NCBI RefSeq assembly: GCF_900187035.1
Contig: NZ_LT906446.1
Coordinates: forward strand, 1,364,001-1,428,000
From: Megamonas hypermegale
GTDB taxonomy: Bacteria > Bacillota > Negativicutes > Selenomonadales > Selenomonadaceae
Direction: 5' to 3'
DNA length: 64,000 nucleotides
In this document: positions 48,367-56,213 of the stretch, piece after piece
Layout of the letters: every line of letters starts with the position of its first letter
How positions within the stretch are numbered: the first letter of the stretch is position 1
Program-made: the position numbers and the translations under genes
The notes under the pieces: generated by a model
What the model saw: the letters and a program-made list of their open reading frames with translations, nothing else
The model's database searches: none
What the model was told of the DNA's origin: nothing

Positions 48367-48426
48367 TTATGGTATCATGCTAATAGATAAATCATGCTAT
48401 TAAATTTTTGATAGAAAGGATTTTTT

Positions 48427-49443
48427 ATGAAATACACTGAGGCATTAAAACAACTTCAACGAAAAAAAATATCTCCCATATATTTAATCTACGGTGAAGA
48501 AACGTATCTTGCAGAAAAATTTTTAAAAACACTGCTTTCTATCGTCAATCCTCAAAATGACTCCGAAGCTATACAGTATTTTGACACTTCTAGCGATATG
48601 AAAGCACTCTTGCAAGCACTCGATAGTTCACCATTTTTCAGTGAAAAAAACATCATTATAGCCAATGATTTAAAAATATTTCAAGATAAATTATCCGAAA
48701 AAGATAAGCGCGATGAACAGGATTTCATCAATTATTTACCGACTTTACCCGAGTACAGCATATTGATTTTGCGTTACCATAAAAATAAAATAGACAAACG
48801 GCGCAAATTATTTAAAAGTATCGATAAATACGGCTCTATTATTGAATGTGAGACATTAAACTATTGGAATATAAACGATTGGCTCAACGCGCGTTTGCAT
48901 GAATTAAATTTGCGCTTTGATAGAGAAGCTTATGCTTATTTCATTGAAGCCGTTAAATCCATGGATAAAATTTCTCTCGGTTTTTTAGACCAAGAACTTG
49001 TGAAATTAACCCTGTACACTGACGATAAATTCATAAATCGCCAAACACTAGAAAATGTATTTTCCACCATTCCAGAGATTTCTGCATTTAGGCTTTGGGA
49101 TAGCTTGTGCGAAAAAAACATCTCAATCGCTTTAGAATTGTTTTTAATACAGCAATCTTCTGGAGTGCATCCACTTCGTTTGCTCGCCTTTCTCGTACGA
49201 CAAATACGCCAGCTTTGGCAAGTCAAAATCTATTTATCAGAAGGTCAAAACGTAAAACAAATCGCTTCTACTTTAAAGCTTCATCCATTCATTACTGAAA
49301 AAATCGTAAAACAGGCAAATAATTTTTCACTGCAATGTATTGAACGCACATTGCACAAATTAGCTATTGCCGATTATAAATTAAAAACAGGCTCAAATGA
49401 ACCTGCTTTAATCGAAAATATTTTAATTGAATTTTGCCAATAA
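48427..49443 (+). CDS. holA: DNA polymerase III delta subunit
   Basis: Clamp-loader subunit that opens the beta sliding clamp. The 338-residue protein has the family's start (PIYLIYGEETYLAEKFLKTLL), the clamp-contact segment with SSPFFSEKNIIIANDL, a central AAA+ fold without ATP-binding motifs, and the C-terminal helical domain (HPLRLLAFLVRQIRQLW). SD AAAGGA precedes the ATG. It follows comEC, a common Firmicute arrangement. Its terminator hairpin has been split by the IS at 49461-50908. Confidence 0.94.
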   Translation: MKYTEALKQLQRKKISPIYLIYGEETYLAEKFLKTLLSIVNPQNDSEAIQYFDTSSDMKALLQALDSSPFFSEKNIIIANDLKIFQDKLSEKDKRDEQDFINYLPTLPEYSILILRYHKNKIDKRRKLFKSIDKYGSIIECETLNYWNINDWLNARLHELNLRFDREAYAYFIEAVKSMDKISLGFLDQELVKLTLYTDDKFINRQTLENVFSTIPEISAFRLWDSLCEKNISIALELFLIQQSSGVHPLRLLAFLVRQIRQLWQVKIYLSEGQNVKQIASTLKLHPFITEKIVKQANNFSLQCIERTLHKLAIADYKLKTGSNEPALIENILIEFCQ

Positions 49444-49456
49444 AAAAGACTCATGG
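49442..49456. terminator. Left half of the holA terminator, split by the IS
   Basis: AAAAAAGACTCATGG is the left arm of an inverted repeat whose right arm (CCATGAGTCTTT then GTTTTTTAG) lies 1.46 kb away at 50916-50934. Joined, they form a 12-bp stem with T-runs on both sides. Confidence 0.8.
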
Positions 49457-49463
49457 AAATTGA

Positions 49464-49516
49464 ACTGCACCCCAAAAGTTGGACAAAAAAACAACTTTTG
49501 GAGGTGCAGTTTTTTT
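49464..49516 (+). terminator. Terminator-like hairpin at the left IS end covering the orfA SD
   Basis: A 17-bp stem with one bulged A (ACTGCACCCCAAAAGTTG / CAACTTTTGGAGGTGCAGT) and a 10-nt loop, followed by seven T and then the orfA ATG. The GGAGG of orfA is inside the stem. It should block incoming transcription and hide the ribosome site in read-through RNA. Confidence 0.8.
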
Positions 49517-50029
49517 ATGACTAAATACTCAAATGAATTTAAAGTTAAAGCAATTAAAATGGTTTTAAAAGGAGATTCTATTTATCATGTAGCTAAAATT
49601 CTAAACATGCCAAATACAGCTTCTCTTCGCAGATGGATATTTCATTATGAAAATGGTGGCATTTCACAACTTCTTCATAAAAATCGTAAATATACTCCTA
49701 TCTTTAAGCAAAAAGTTATTGAATATAAATGGCTACATCATTTATCATTAAATCAAACAGCAGCCAAATTTTCCATTCCTAATACTGGTACAATTTCTAC
49801 ATGGGAAAAGTTGTATAGTTCTTATGGATTTTCTGGCTTAATTTCTAAGAAACGAGGTAGACCATCTATGAAAAAATCTAAATCTAAAAATAAGGTTAAC
49901 AAACCTAAAAAAGAACTTTCTTATGTTGAACAATTGGAACAAGAAGTTTATCAATTAAGGATGGAAAATGACCTATTAAAAAAGTGGCATGCCTTAATGA
50001 AGCAATGGGAAAAGGAAGGAAAACACTAG
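49517..50029 (+). CDS. IS3-family transposase OrfA
   Basis: DNA-binding part of the transposase, 170 residues. An N-terminal helix-turn-helix (KYSNEFKVKAIKMVLKG...AKILNMPNTASLRRWI) and a second HTH are followed by a basic linker and a leucine-zipper-like coil (YVEQLEQEVYQLRMENDLLKK) used for multimerisation. The ATG at 49517 is 12 nt after GGAGG. The longer frame starts outside the element. It overlaps OrfB and shares the slippery site 49978-49984 (A_AAA_AAG). Confidence 0.92.
   Translation: MTKYSNEFKVKAIKMVLKGDSIYHVAKILNMPNTASLRRWIFHYENGGISQLLHKNRKYTPIFKQKVIEYKWLHHLSLNQTAAKFSIPNTGTISTWEKLYSSYGFSGLISKKRGRPSMKKSKSKNKVNKPKKELSYVEQLEQEVYQLRMENDLLKKWHALMKQWEKEGKH
49978..49984 (+). other. Programmed -1 frameshift site
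   Basis: A_AAA_AAG in the OrfA frame, the classical bacterial slippery heptamer. Slipping back by one base leads directly into the OrfB frame (next codon GTG at 49984) and yields the OrfAB fusion transposase. Confidence 0.85.
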
Positions 50030-50877
50030 TTCTAGTAATTGCTAAATTAAGGAAAAAATATACTCTAAAAGCCCTATTAAACTATACAAAATTAGCTAAA
50101 AGCACATATTATGATGCATTAAAAAAATTATCTAGAGAAGATAAATATAAAGGATTAAAAACATTAATTCATAATATTTGTAATAAAAATCATGGAAGAT
50201 ATGGATATAGAAGAGTAACTTTGCAGCTGCATAAACAAGGAATAAAAGTCAATCATAAAGTTGTTATGAGATTGATGAAAAAAGAAAATTTAACATGCAA
50301 AGTAAGAGCAAAGAAATATAAATCGTATAGAGGGCAAGAAGGGAAAATAGCTAAAAATATATTAAATAGAAATTTCAAAGCATCAAAACCAAACGAAAAA
50401 TGGGCAACAGATATAACAGAATTTGCATTATGTAATGAAAAAATATACTTATCACCAATAATAGATTTATATAACGGAGAAATAATAAGTTATAAAATAT
50501 CAAAAAGACCAATACTAAAGCAAGTATTAGATATGGTAGAAGATGCAACAAGAAAGATAAAAGAAACAAAAGGGATAATTCTACATTCAGACCAAGGATG
50601 GCAGTATCAGAATAGAAAATATCAGGAGTTATTAAAAGAAAAAGGCATTATCCAAAGCATGAGCCGAAAAGGAAACTGCTTAGATAATGCCGTAATAGAA
50701 AATTTCTTTGGTTTGCTAAAAAGCGAATTGTTCTATTTAAAAAAATTTAAATCCGTTGAAGATTTTATAAAAGAGTTAAAATCTTATATAAAATATTATA
50801 ATACAAAACGGATAAAGATAAAACTAAAAGGACTTAGTCCCGTAGAATACAGAACTAAGTCTCAATTAGTAGCTTAA
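49984..50877 (+). CDS. IS3-family transposase OrfB (DDE integrase domain)
   Basis: Catalytic part of the transposase. It is 297 residues as an open frame and is normally made as the -1 frameshift fusion with OrfA. The HTH_21 region (NHGRYGYRRVTLQLHKQGI) is followed by the rve core with the DDE triad: Asp in WATDITEF, Asp in LHSDQGWQYQ, and Glu in NAVIENFFGLLK. The C-terminus has the usual YNTKRIKIKLKGLSPVEYR. No internal stop or frameshift damages it. Confidence 0.94.
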   Translation: MACLNEAMGKGRKTLVLVIAKLRKKYTLKALLNYTKLAKSTYYDALKKLSREDKYKGLKTLIHNICNKNHGRYGYRRVTLQLHKQGIKVNHKVVMRLMKKENLTCKVRAKKYKSYRGQEGKIAKNILNRNFKASKPNEKWATDITEFALCNEKIYLSPIIDLYNGEIISYKISKRPILKQVLDMVEDATRKIKETKGIILHSDQGWQYQNRKYQELLKEKGIIQSMSRKGNCLDNAVIENFFGLLKSELFYLKKFKSVEDFIKELKSYIKYYNTKRIKIKLKGLSPVEYRTKSQLVA

Positions 50878-50915
50878 TTAATATGTCCAATATTTTGGGT
50901 GCATATCAAATCAAT

Positions 50916-50934
50916 CCATGAGTCTTTGTTTTTT
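50916..50934. terminator. Right half of the split terminator
   Basis: CCATGAGTCTTTGTTTTTT pairs with 49445-49456 when the IS and one AAT copy are removed. It lies next to the stop of the convergent gene at 50933-51715, which it once also served. Confidence 0.8.
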
Positions 50935-51715
50935 AGAATTTATCTTTATCTTTTGGTGGCGTTATATCAATGATTTTATGCGAAGATGGTTCTTGATACT
51001 GTGCATCTTGTTCATTCTGATATTGATTATATCCACTATCACCATTACCACCATTCATACGATTGCCACATTCTGGACAGAATTTTGGTGGATTGTTTCT
51101 ATCTGGGCAAACCCAACCACAATTACTGCAACGAATATTATTTTCATCATATCGACTAGAAGCATATGCATTGCCTTCATTTTTCTTGCCGAAAAATTTA
51201 CGATATACAGCCATGATTACCATGACTACAATACCGATAAGCACTACATTTGCAATCAAGCCAAGTACATCACCCATAAAACCGCCCATGCCGAACATAC
51301 TGCTGAGCATACTACCTAAGAACATACCACCAGCGAATAAACCGATATTTCTAAGAGCACTACCCCAACGGCTACCAGATTGTTGCTGTGTAGCTGTAGA
51401 ATTTGTTGTAGTATTTGTTTTATTAGCTGTATTATTTGTCGCATTACTTGTTGTATTATTAGTAGAATTTGTCGTATTGGAATTTGTTGTCGCATTAGAT
51501 TTATTTGTATCTGCTGCATTAGTCTTTGGCGCAGAATTACTTGAACTACTAGGAGTAGTCGATTTAGATTGTGTTGATGGTACCATGGATTTGCTTGTTG
51601 TTGTAGGTGCTTTCATTCCGCCACCGCCAACTTTAGCTTTAGCCATGCCAATTCCACTAAAGGCAAAAACAAAAACCATTACAATAGCTAAGATTTTTTT
51701 TAAATTCAATATCAT
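50933..51715 (-). CDS. Exported low-complexity membrane protein with C-terminal zinc ribbon
   Basis: A 260-residue protein of unknown function. It has an N-terminal signal or anchor (about 5-26), then a long Ser/Thr/Asn-rich linker (about 35-112). A Gly/Met-rich hydrophobic hairpin (LFAGGMFLGSMLSSMFGMGG) and a span (about 150-170) follow. After these come a basic segment, a four-Cys zinc ribbon (CSNCGWVC...FCPECGN) and a polar tail. The plan up to the span resembles the N-terminal half of Tim44-like exported proteins, but the Tim44 domain is missing and a zinc ribbon stands in its place. It has its own promoter, and its terminator is split by the IS. Confidence 0.75.
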   Translation of the reverse strand: MILNLKKILAIVMVFVFAFSGIGMAKAKVGGGGMKAPTTTSKSMVPSTQSKSTTPSSSSNSAPKTNAADTNKSNATTNSNTTNSTNNTTSNATNNTANKTNTTTNSTATQQQSGSRWGSALRNIGLFAGGMFLGSMLSSMFGMGGFMGDVLGLIANVVLIGIVVMVIMAVYRKFFGKKNEGNAYASSRYDENNIRCSNCGWVCPDRNNPPKFCPECGNRMNGGNGDSGYNQYQNEQDAQYQEPSSHKIIDITPPKDKDKF

Positions 51716-51769
51716 ACACTCTCACTTCAAAAAAATTTTAAATAGTTTTTTATTATCTAAACAATAGCT

Positions 51770-51798
51770 ATTTTAACATAACTAAAACAAATAATCAA
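51770..51798 (-). promoter_or_regulatory. Promoter of the zinc-ribbon membrane protein gene
   Basis: TTGATT (51793-51798), 17-nt spacer, TAAAAT (51770-51775). Confidence 0.75.
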
Positions 51799-51821
51799 TT
51801 AACCACTTAAATAATAAAAAA

Positions 51822-51840
51822 AGACTGCTTTTTGCAGTCT
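51822..51840 (-). terminator. Terminator after bofA
   Basis: AGACTGC / GCAGTCT with an AAAAA loop, then TTTTTTTATT on the minus strand. It begins within the bofA stop codon and ends the ffs-dnaX-ybaB-recR-bofA transcript. Confidence 0.9.
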
Positions 51841-52090
51841 ATAATAAAGCCCATATCACAAGTACTAATACACCTGGTATACCAAACATACCTGCGATAA
51901 ATGCCGTTATAAAATTAATAGGTATATAAACAATCCCTAAAAAATTTATCACATATAATACGATTGCACCTATAACACTGTTATAAATACATTTCCACAA
52001 TAATTGTAATGGCAAAGAAAATACTTTCGTTATTATACATAAAATAAATAGCCCTACAAAAAAGGCTACGACTAACGATGATTCTATCAT
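51839..52090 (-). CDS. bofA: BofA-family membrane protein
   Basis: An 83-residue protein with two or three hydrophobic segments and the family's C-terminal FGIPGVLVLVIWALL block (usual form GxPGvllll). In Bacillus, BofA inhibits the SpoIVFB protease that processes pro-sigma-K. In relatives that do not sporulate it persists next to recR, so its job here is uncertain. GAGGTAAA precedes the ATG. It is 30 nt after recR and closes the operon. Confidence 0.88.
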   Translation of the reverse strand: MIESSLVVAFFVGLFILCIITKVFSLPLQLLWKCIYNSVIGAIVLYVINFLGIVYIPINFITAFIAGMFGIPGVLVLVIWALL

Positions 52091-52120
52091 TTTACCTCGT
52101 TCACAATCCTTGTCAATAAA

Positions 52121-52717
52121 TTACATTTCGCGGCGATTTTCAATAGCCTTTGCAAGCGTAACTTCATCAGCATATTCTAAATCTCCGCCGACAGGCAAAC
52201 CGTGTGCAATACGCGTTACTTTTATTCCAAGAGGTTTTAACAGCTTTGCTATATACATAGCTGTAGCTTCGCCTTCAATATTAGGATTTGTAGCCATGAT
52301 TACTTCTTTTACATTTTCATCATAAAGGCGAGTCAATAATTCTTTAACCTTAATATCTTCAGGGCCAATTCCCTCTATCGGTGATAATGCTCCATGTAGT
52401 ACATGATATACACCTTTATAATCGCGCATTCTTTCCATCGCTACAACATCTTTAGGCTGTTCTACCACGCAAATAGTAGAATGGTCACGCGCTGGCGATG
52501 AACAAATCGCACATGGGTCTGTATCTGTTAAATTAAAACAAATGCTACAATAGCCAATTTTTTCTTTAGCTTCAATAATAGCCTGCGCCAAGGCTTTTGC
52601 TTGGGCAGGCTCCATGTCTAAAATATGATATGCTAAGCGTACAGCCGTTTTGGAACCAATTCCCGGCAAGGCCCGAAAGTGTTCTATCAGCTTAGCCATA
52701 GGCTCAATATATCTCAT
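52121..52717 (-). CDS. recR: Recombination mediator RecR
   Basis: DNA-ring protein of the RecFOR pathway that helps load RecA at gaps. The 198-residue protein has the N-terminal HhH ([17 protein letters not shown]), the zinc cysteines C-S-I-C...C-A-I-C near residues 57-72, the Toprim domain ([16 protein letters not shown]) and the C-terminal [17 protein letters not shown] signature. Its start overlaps the ybaB stop as TAATG, so the two are coupled. Confidence 0.97.
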   Translation of the reverse strand: MRYIEPMAKLIEHFRALPGIGSKTAVRLAYHILDMEPAQAKALAQAIIEAKEKIGYCSICFNLTDTDPCAICSSPARDHSTICVVEQPKDVVAMERMRDYKGVYHVLHGALSPIEGIGPEDIKVKELLTRLYDENVKEVIMATNPNIEGEATAMYIAKLLKPLGIKVTRIAHGLPVGGDLEYADEVTLAKAIENRREM

Positions 52718-53040
52718 TAAAATAATCCTGGTGGTAATTTAAGTCCACTTGTCAGTTTGTTCATTTCACTAGCCATCATTTCATCAACTTTAACCATTGC
52801 CTGATTAACAGCAGATAAAATGAGGTCTTGCAACATTTCTACATCATCCGGGTCAACTGCTGCTTTATCAATAACAAGAGACTGCATTTGTTTTTCACCG
52901 TTCATAACGACTTTAACAACACCGCCACCAACGCTTACTTCTACAGTTTTCTTTTTGAGTTCATCCTGCATTTTTTTCATATCAGCCTGCATTTTCTGAA
53001 CTTTTTTCATCATGCCGGCCATATTACCTTGATTAAACAT
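52717..53040 (-). CDS. ybaB: YbaB/EbfC-family nucleoid-associated protein
   Basis: Small dimeric DNA-binding protein, 107 residues from the ATG at 53040, where GGAGG stands 8 nt upstream. The longer frame is discarded because it contains this SD. Family features are [19 protein letters not shown], a coiled helix, and the central [18 protein letters not shown]. It always travels with dnaX and recR. No promoter is visible in the 60 nt after dnaX. Confidence 0.95.
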   Translation of the reverse strand: MFNQGNMAGMMKKVQKMQADMKKMQDELKKKTVEVSVGGGVVKVVMNGEKQMQSLVIDKAAVDPDDVEMLQDLILSAVNQAMVKVDEMMASEMNKLTSGLKLPPGLF

Positions 53041-53099
53041 TCGATAAACCTCCATTAAAAATTTTTCTCTAATTAGAGTATCAAAATATAGTACAATCG

Positions 53100-55046
53100 T
53101 CAATTATTCATTTCATCTTCTGGAATTATTTTTCCTCCAAAAATTTCCATTGCCGTTTCTAAAGTATGTTTATTTTCCTCTGTCAATTCACCATAATCTA
53201 TATCACTATCCCCCACGCTGCTATAATCATCATCCGTTGGCATTGGTATATCATCTTGATAATCACCTTGCGGTATGACAGGTTCTCTTTCAATCATCGG
53301 AATTGGCACAGAAGGGGAATTTACTTTAATAGGTTTAGGCTTTGCTGGAGAAGGTGATGATACCTGTGCAGGTGTTGCTACTGCTACAACATCTTTACAT
53401 GTGCAGACAAGACGCAAATTATGTCCTGTAACATCATATAAAACAGACTCGATTAATTTTCGATAATCTTCTTTTTCCGTACGTGCCTGCAAAAACGGGC
53501 TATCAAAATGAATGAAGAATTGATTATTCACCACTTGATATGGAACAGCTCTATTCACACAAGCAACGACAACTTTTTTTCTTCGAGCATTGAGCCCCGC
53601 CAATACATTTTGCCAAATCGCTGTAACATCAACATTTTGCAGTGGCATAGCTGCACCATCTTGCTCAACTGCCGTTTGAGTTGACGGCTTATTTTGCAAT
53701 TCATTTACAAAAGTATTTTGTTTTATTGGAACTTGCACTGGAGTCGGCGCATTCATATTAGTATTTGCTACAGATTGTTGCTTTTCGTTAAGAGCTGCCA
53801 CTTGACTACTCAAAGCTTTGACAATTCTATCAAGGCGCGCTATCTGTTGTTCTAATGCTGTAATTTTAGTGCTAGACGCTTGATTTGTCATCATAGGCAT
53901 ATCAACATTTGAATATTGCTGAGTTTTTGCCTCTATATTTTTTTCACTTGAAACAATATTTTCATCTTGCCAGCACAATTTTAAAAATAAAACTTCTGCC
54001 GTTATTCTCGGTTGTAAAGCCCATTTTAATTCATTAATCGCTTCATGCACCTTTTGTATCATTGCGATTATCTGTTCATGTGTAAAAAGCGCTACTTGTC
54101 TTTGTAAAACAGCTTCATCTTCCAAATACATATCGAGATTTAACATCTTATTAGTCGCTTTGTACAAAAGAATTGAACGCAAATGCAATACAAATTCATT
54201 TAACAGTTGTTTTATTTCTTTACCTTGAGCAATGACATCATTTAAGGTTGTCAAAATTGATGCACTATCTTTTTGCGCTAAAAAATCTGTTATTTGCCAA
54301 ATCCAATTATGCCCTACTAAACCTAAAACTTTTTTCACTTCATCAGTCGTGAGTTCATCTTTAGCAAAAGCCAAGCATTGGTCAAGTAAGCTTAGTGCAT
54401 CACGCATACCGCCATCAGCTTGCACAGCGATTACTTCTAAAGCCTCTTTTGTGACTTTAATATCCATCTCTTCTGTAATGTATATTAATCGATTTAAAAT
54501 ATCTTCTTTTGTTATTCGCTTAAAATCATAACGCTGACAACGCGACTGAATTGTTATCGGTACTTTATGTACTTCTGTCGTAGCTAAGATGAATACAACG
54601 TGAGCTGGTGGTTCTTCTAAAGTTTTTAGCAAAGCATTAAAAGCTTCTGTCGTAAGCATATGCACTTCATCTATGATATAAACCTTGTATCTGCCATCTA
54701 CTGGAGCAAATTTTACAGTTTCACGCAAATCACGAATTTCATCAATACCGCGATTTGAAGCCGCATCTATTTCAAAAACATCCATAAAAGAGCCGTCATT
54801 TATTTTTTGGCAACATACACATTTATTACATGGTGATGGCGTTGGCCCATGCTCGCAGTTCAATGCCTTTGCTAAAATTTTAGCGGTACTCGTTTTACCT
54901 GTACCACGTGGACCTGCAAATAAATATGCATGAGCTACTTTACCATTTACAATAGCATTAGACAATGTTTTAGTTATATGCTCTTGTCCTATGAGGTCTG
55001 AAAAATCTCGCGGTCTCCATTTACGATAAAGTGCCATATAAACCAT
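53100..55046 (-). CDS. dnaX: DNA polymerase III tau/gamma subunit
   Basis: Clamp-loader ATPase and organiser of the replisome, 648 residues. Walker A is GPRGTGKTS (residues 45-53), the zinc cysteines are C64, C73, C76 and C79, Walker B is IIDEVHM, and the SRC motif is at 168-170. Domain III ends near residue 365. Beyond it lie a coiled region, a Pro/Ala-rich linker and a C-terminal tau domain ending in an acidic tail. A run of seven A at codons 368-370 marks the domain III end (see findings). The ATG at 55046 follows AAGGAG. The SRP RNA gene lies directly upstream on the same strand. Confidence 0.96.
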   Translation of the reverse strand: MVYMALYRKWRPRDFSDLIGQEHITKTLSNAIVNGKVAHAYLFAGPRGTGKTSTAKILAKALNCEHGPTPSPCNKCVCCQKINDGSFMDVFEIDAASNRGIDEIRDLRETVKFAPVDGRYKVYIIDEVHMLTTEAFNALLKTLEEPPAHVVFILATTEVHKVPITIQSRCQRYDFKRITKEDILNRLIYITEEMDIKVTKEALEVIAVQADGGMRDALSLLDQCLAFAKDELTTDEVKKVLGLVGHNWIWQITDFLAQKDSASILTTLNDVIAQGKEIKQLLNEFVLHLRSILLYKATNKMLNLDMYLEDEAVLQRQVALFTHEQIIAMIQKVHEAINELKWALQPRITAEVLFLKLCWQDENIVSSEKNIEAKTQQYSNVDMPMMTNQASSTKITALEQQIARLDRIVKALSSQVAALNEKQQSVANTNMNAPTPVQVPIKQNTFVNELQNKPSTQTAVEQDGAAMPLQNVDVTAIWQNVLAGLNARRKKVVVACVNRAVPYQVVNNQFFIHFDSPFLQARTEKEDYRKLIESVLYDVTGHNLRLVCTCKDVVAVATPAQVSSPSPAKPKPIKVNSPSVPIPMIEREPVIPQGDYQDDIPMPTDDDYSSVGDSDIDYGELTEENKHTLETAMEIFGGKIIPEDEMNN

Positions 55047-55094
55047 AAATAACCACTCCTTCCTGAATGTATATCTATTTTTGCATACAAAAAA

Positions 55095-55241
55095 ACAGCT
55101 TCTCAGGTAAGAAGACGGTACTTAGGCGCCCTCACGGCACATGAAGATTATCACTTACCGTTGCTCCCTTCCGGACCTGGCGGGGTTCATGAGTCTCCAT
55201 TGCGCGAGACCCAAATACCGCCGTCTTACATGAGAAACTGT
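55095..55241 (-). ncRNA. ffs: Signal recognition particle RNA (4.5S-type)
   Basis: The minus strand has the SRP core AGGTCCGGAAGGGAGCAACG with its GGAA tetraloop, asymmetric loop and paired CCCCGCC / GGGCGCC surroundings. The ends pair as one long rod (ACAGTTTCTCA... with ...TGAGAAGCTGT). At about 147 nt it is a single-hairpin form without a recognisable Alu domain. The run TTTTTTTG after the 3' end is the likely terminator. It stands between a good promoter and dnaX, an arrangement common in Firmicutes. Confidence 0.95.
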
Positions 55242-55252
55242 TATCAGATGAT

Positions 55253-55281
55253 ATTTTAGCACAATATCATATTTATGACAA
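55253..55281 (-). promoter_or_regulatory. Promoter of the SRP RNA
   Basis: TTGTCA (55276-55281), 17-nt spacer, TAAAAT (55253-55258). Start near 55246, matching the RNA 5' end. Confidence 0.82.
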
Positions 55282-55449
55282 GCACAGTTATATAAATTAT
55301 TTACCATAATTTTACTTTACCTTAAAAATTAAATAGTTTATACTAAAAATATCGTTTAAGTTTATTTTCAATGGGTACAAAGAAACACTGCTGTATTCCT
55401 CTTCTTTGTAACCATTAGAAGGAATATCATATTAAGTAGGTGTTTATTT

Positions 55450-55824
55450 ATGAAAACAATCGCATTAATTGCCCATGACCAAAAAAAAGAAGAAATGCTC
55501 GAATTTGTTGGCAATCATCTTGAAACACTCAAAAATTTTCATTTAGTTGCTACTCGCACTACTGGTACTTTAATCAACGAAAAATATCATCTCAATGTTG
55601 AAACTATGATGTCCGGTCCACTCGGCGGTGACCAACAAATCGGCGCTATGGTTGCAACAGAAAAAGTCGATTATGTAATCTTCATGCGTGACCCACTCAA
55701 TGCTCAACCACATGAACCAGATATCAATGCACTTCTTCGCATTTGTGACGTACACAATATTCCACTCGCTACTAATAGAAAAAGCGCTCATATTTTAATT
55801 AAATACGCTGCTGAAAAACTTTAA
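55450..55824 (+). CDS. mgsA: Methylglyoxal synthase
   Basis: Converts dihydroxyacetone phosphate to methylglyoxal, a phosphate-releasing bypass of lower glycolysis. The 124-residue protein has [29 protein letters not shown] with the catalytic Asp61, FMRDPL with Asp81, and HEPD. TAGGTG precedes the ATG. The leader holds a 9-bp hairpin (TACAAAGAA / TTCTTTGTA, 55376-55410) of unknown role. Monocistronic, convergent with rpsT across the terminator at 55854-55884. Confidence 0.96.
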   Translation: MKTIALIAHDQKKEEMLEFVGNHLETLKNFHLVATRTTGTLINEKYHLNVETMMSGPLGGDQQIGAMVATEKVDYVIFMRDPLNAQPHEPDINALLRICDVHNIPLATNRKSAHILIKYAAEKL

Positions 55825-55853
55825 TCTATTTAAAATATCATATAAAAACGAAA

Positions 55854-55884
55854 AAGGACTGCTTTCATTTAGAAATCAGTCCTT
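55854..55884. terminator. Terminator after rpsT (and probably mgsA)
   Basis: AAGGACTG / CAGTCCTT stem with a 15-nt loop. TTTTTCGTTTTT follows on the minus strand. The plus-side T-tract (ACTTTGTTTTG) is weaker. Confidence 0.82.
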
Positions 55885-55899
55885 ACTTTGTTTTGCAAA

Positions 55900-56166
55900 T
55901 TATTTGCTTAAGCTGTTTACTCGGCGAGCTAAACGAGATTTACGGCGAGCTGCACAGTTTTTATGGAATAATCTATTAGCAGCAGCCTGGTCTATTTTTT
56001 TACAAGCGATTGCAAGTAATGCTTTTGCTTCTTCTGCATTGCCAGCAGCAACAGCATCTAAAACTTTGCGGGAAGCAGTTTTGATAGCAGATTTAGCAGA
56101 AACGTTTTTTGCACGACGCTGAGCATCTGTTTTTACGCTGAGGATAGAAGATTTAATGTTTGGCAA
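55900..56166 (-). CDS. rpsT: 30S ribosomal protein S20
   Basis: Helical-bundle protein of the small subunit. The TTG at 56166 is chosen: AAGGGTG lies 6 nt upstream and the protein begins PNIKSSILSVKTDAQRR after the initiator, as in the family, with 88 residues. The longer frame to 56232 runs through the promoter. The C-terminal AAARRKSRLARRVN-like segment (NCAARRKSRLARRVNSL) is typical. Confidence 0.96.
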   Translation of the reverse strand: MPNIKSSILSVKTDAQRRAKNVSAKSAIKTASRKVLDAVAAGNAEEAKALLAIACKKIDQAAANRLFHKNCAARRKSRLARRVNSLSK

Positions 56167-56184
56167 GAAATTCACCCTTTCATC

Positions 56185-56213
56185 ATTATAATTGTACCAA
56201 AATAGTTTATCAC
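56185..56213 (-). promoter_or_regulatory. Promoter of rpsT
   Basis: GTGATA (56208-56213), 17-nt spacer, TATAAT (56185-56190), leaving a leader of about 12 nt. A second pair (TTGCAA / TAAACT, 17-nt spacer, 56204-56232) overlaps it. Confidence 0.6.

Larger units (their letters stand above)
49461..50908 (+). mobile_element. IS3-family insertion sequence, IS150-type
   Basis: A 1448-bp element with two overlapping transposase frames. The 25-nt imperfect inverted ends are TGAACTGCACCCCAAAAGTT... at the left and the complement TGATATGCACCCAAAATATT... at the right, matching at about 19 of 25 positions. A 3-bp target duplication AAT flanks it (49458-49460, 50909-50911), the size usual for IS150-group elements. 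Both frames are open, so it looks complete and possibly active. The element name is not assigned because no database search was possible. Confidence 0.93.

Noticed and set aside
51063-51767. Plus-strand open frame of 234 codons, Val-rich
   Set aside because: It mirrors the Asn/Thr/Ser-rich repeats of the minus-strand zinc-ribbon protein. Low-complexity codons keep the opposite strand open, and no SD or promoter supports it.
53166-53466. Short plus-strand frames within dnaX
   Set aside because: They lie opposite the Pro/Ala-rich linker of DnaX and carry no start signals.
55371-55412. Riboswitch in the mgsA leader
   Set aside because: The single 9-bp hairpin matches no aptamer I recognise and has no following terminator or SD-masking arm.
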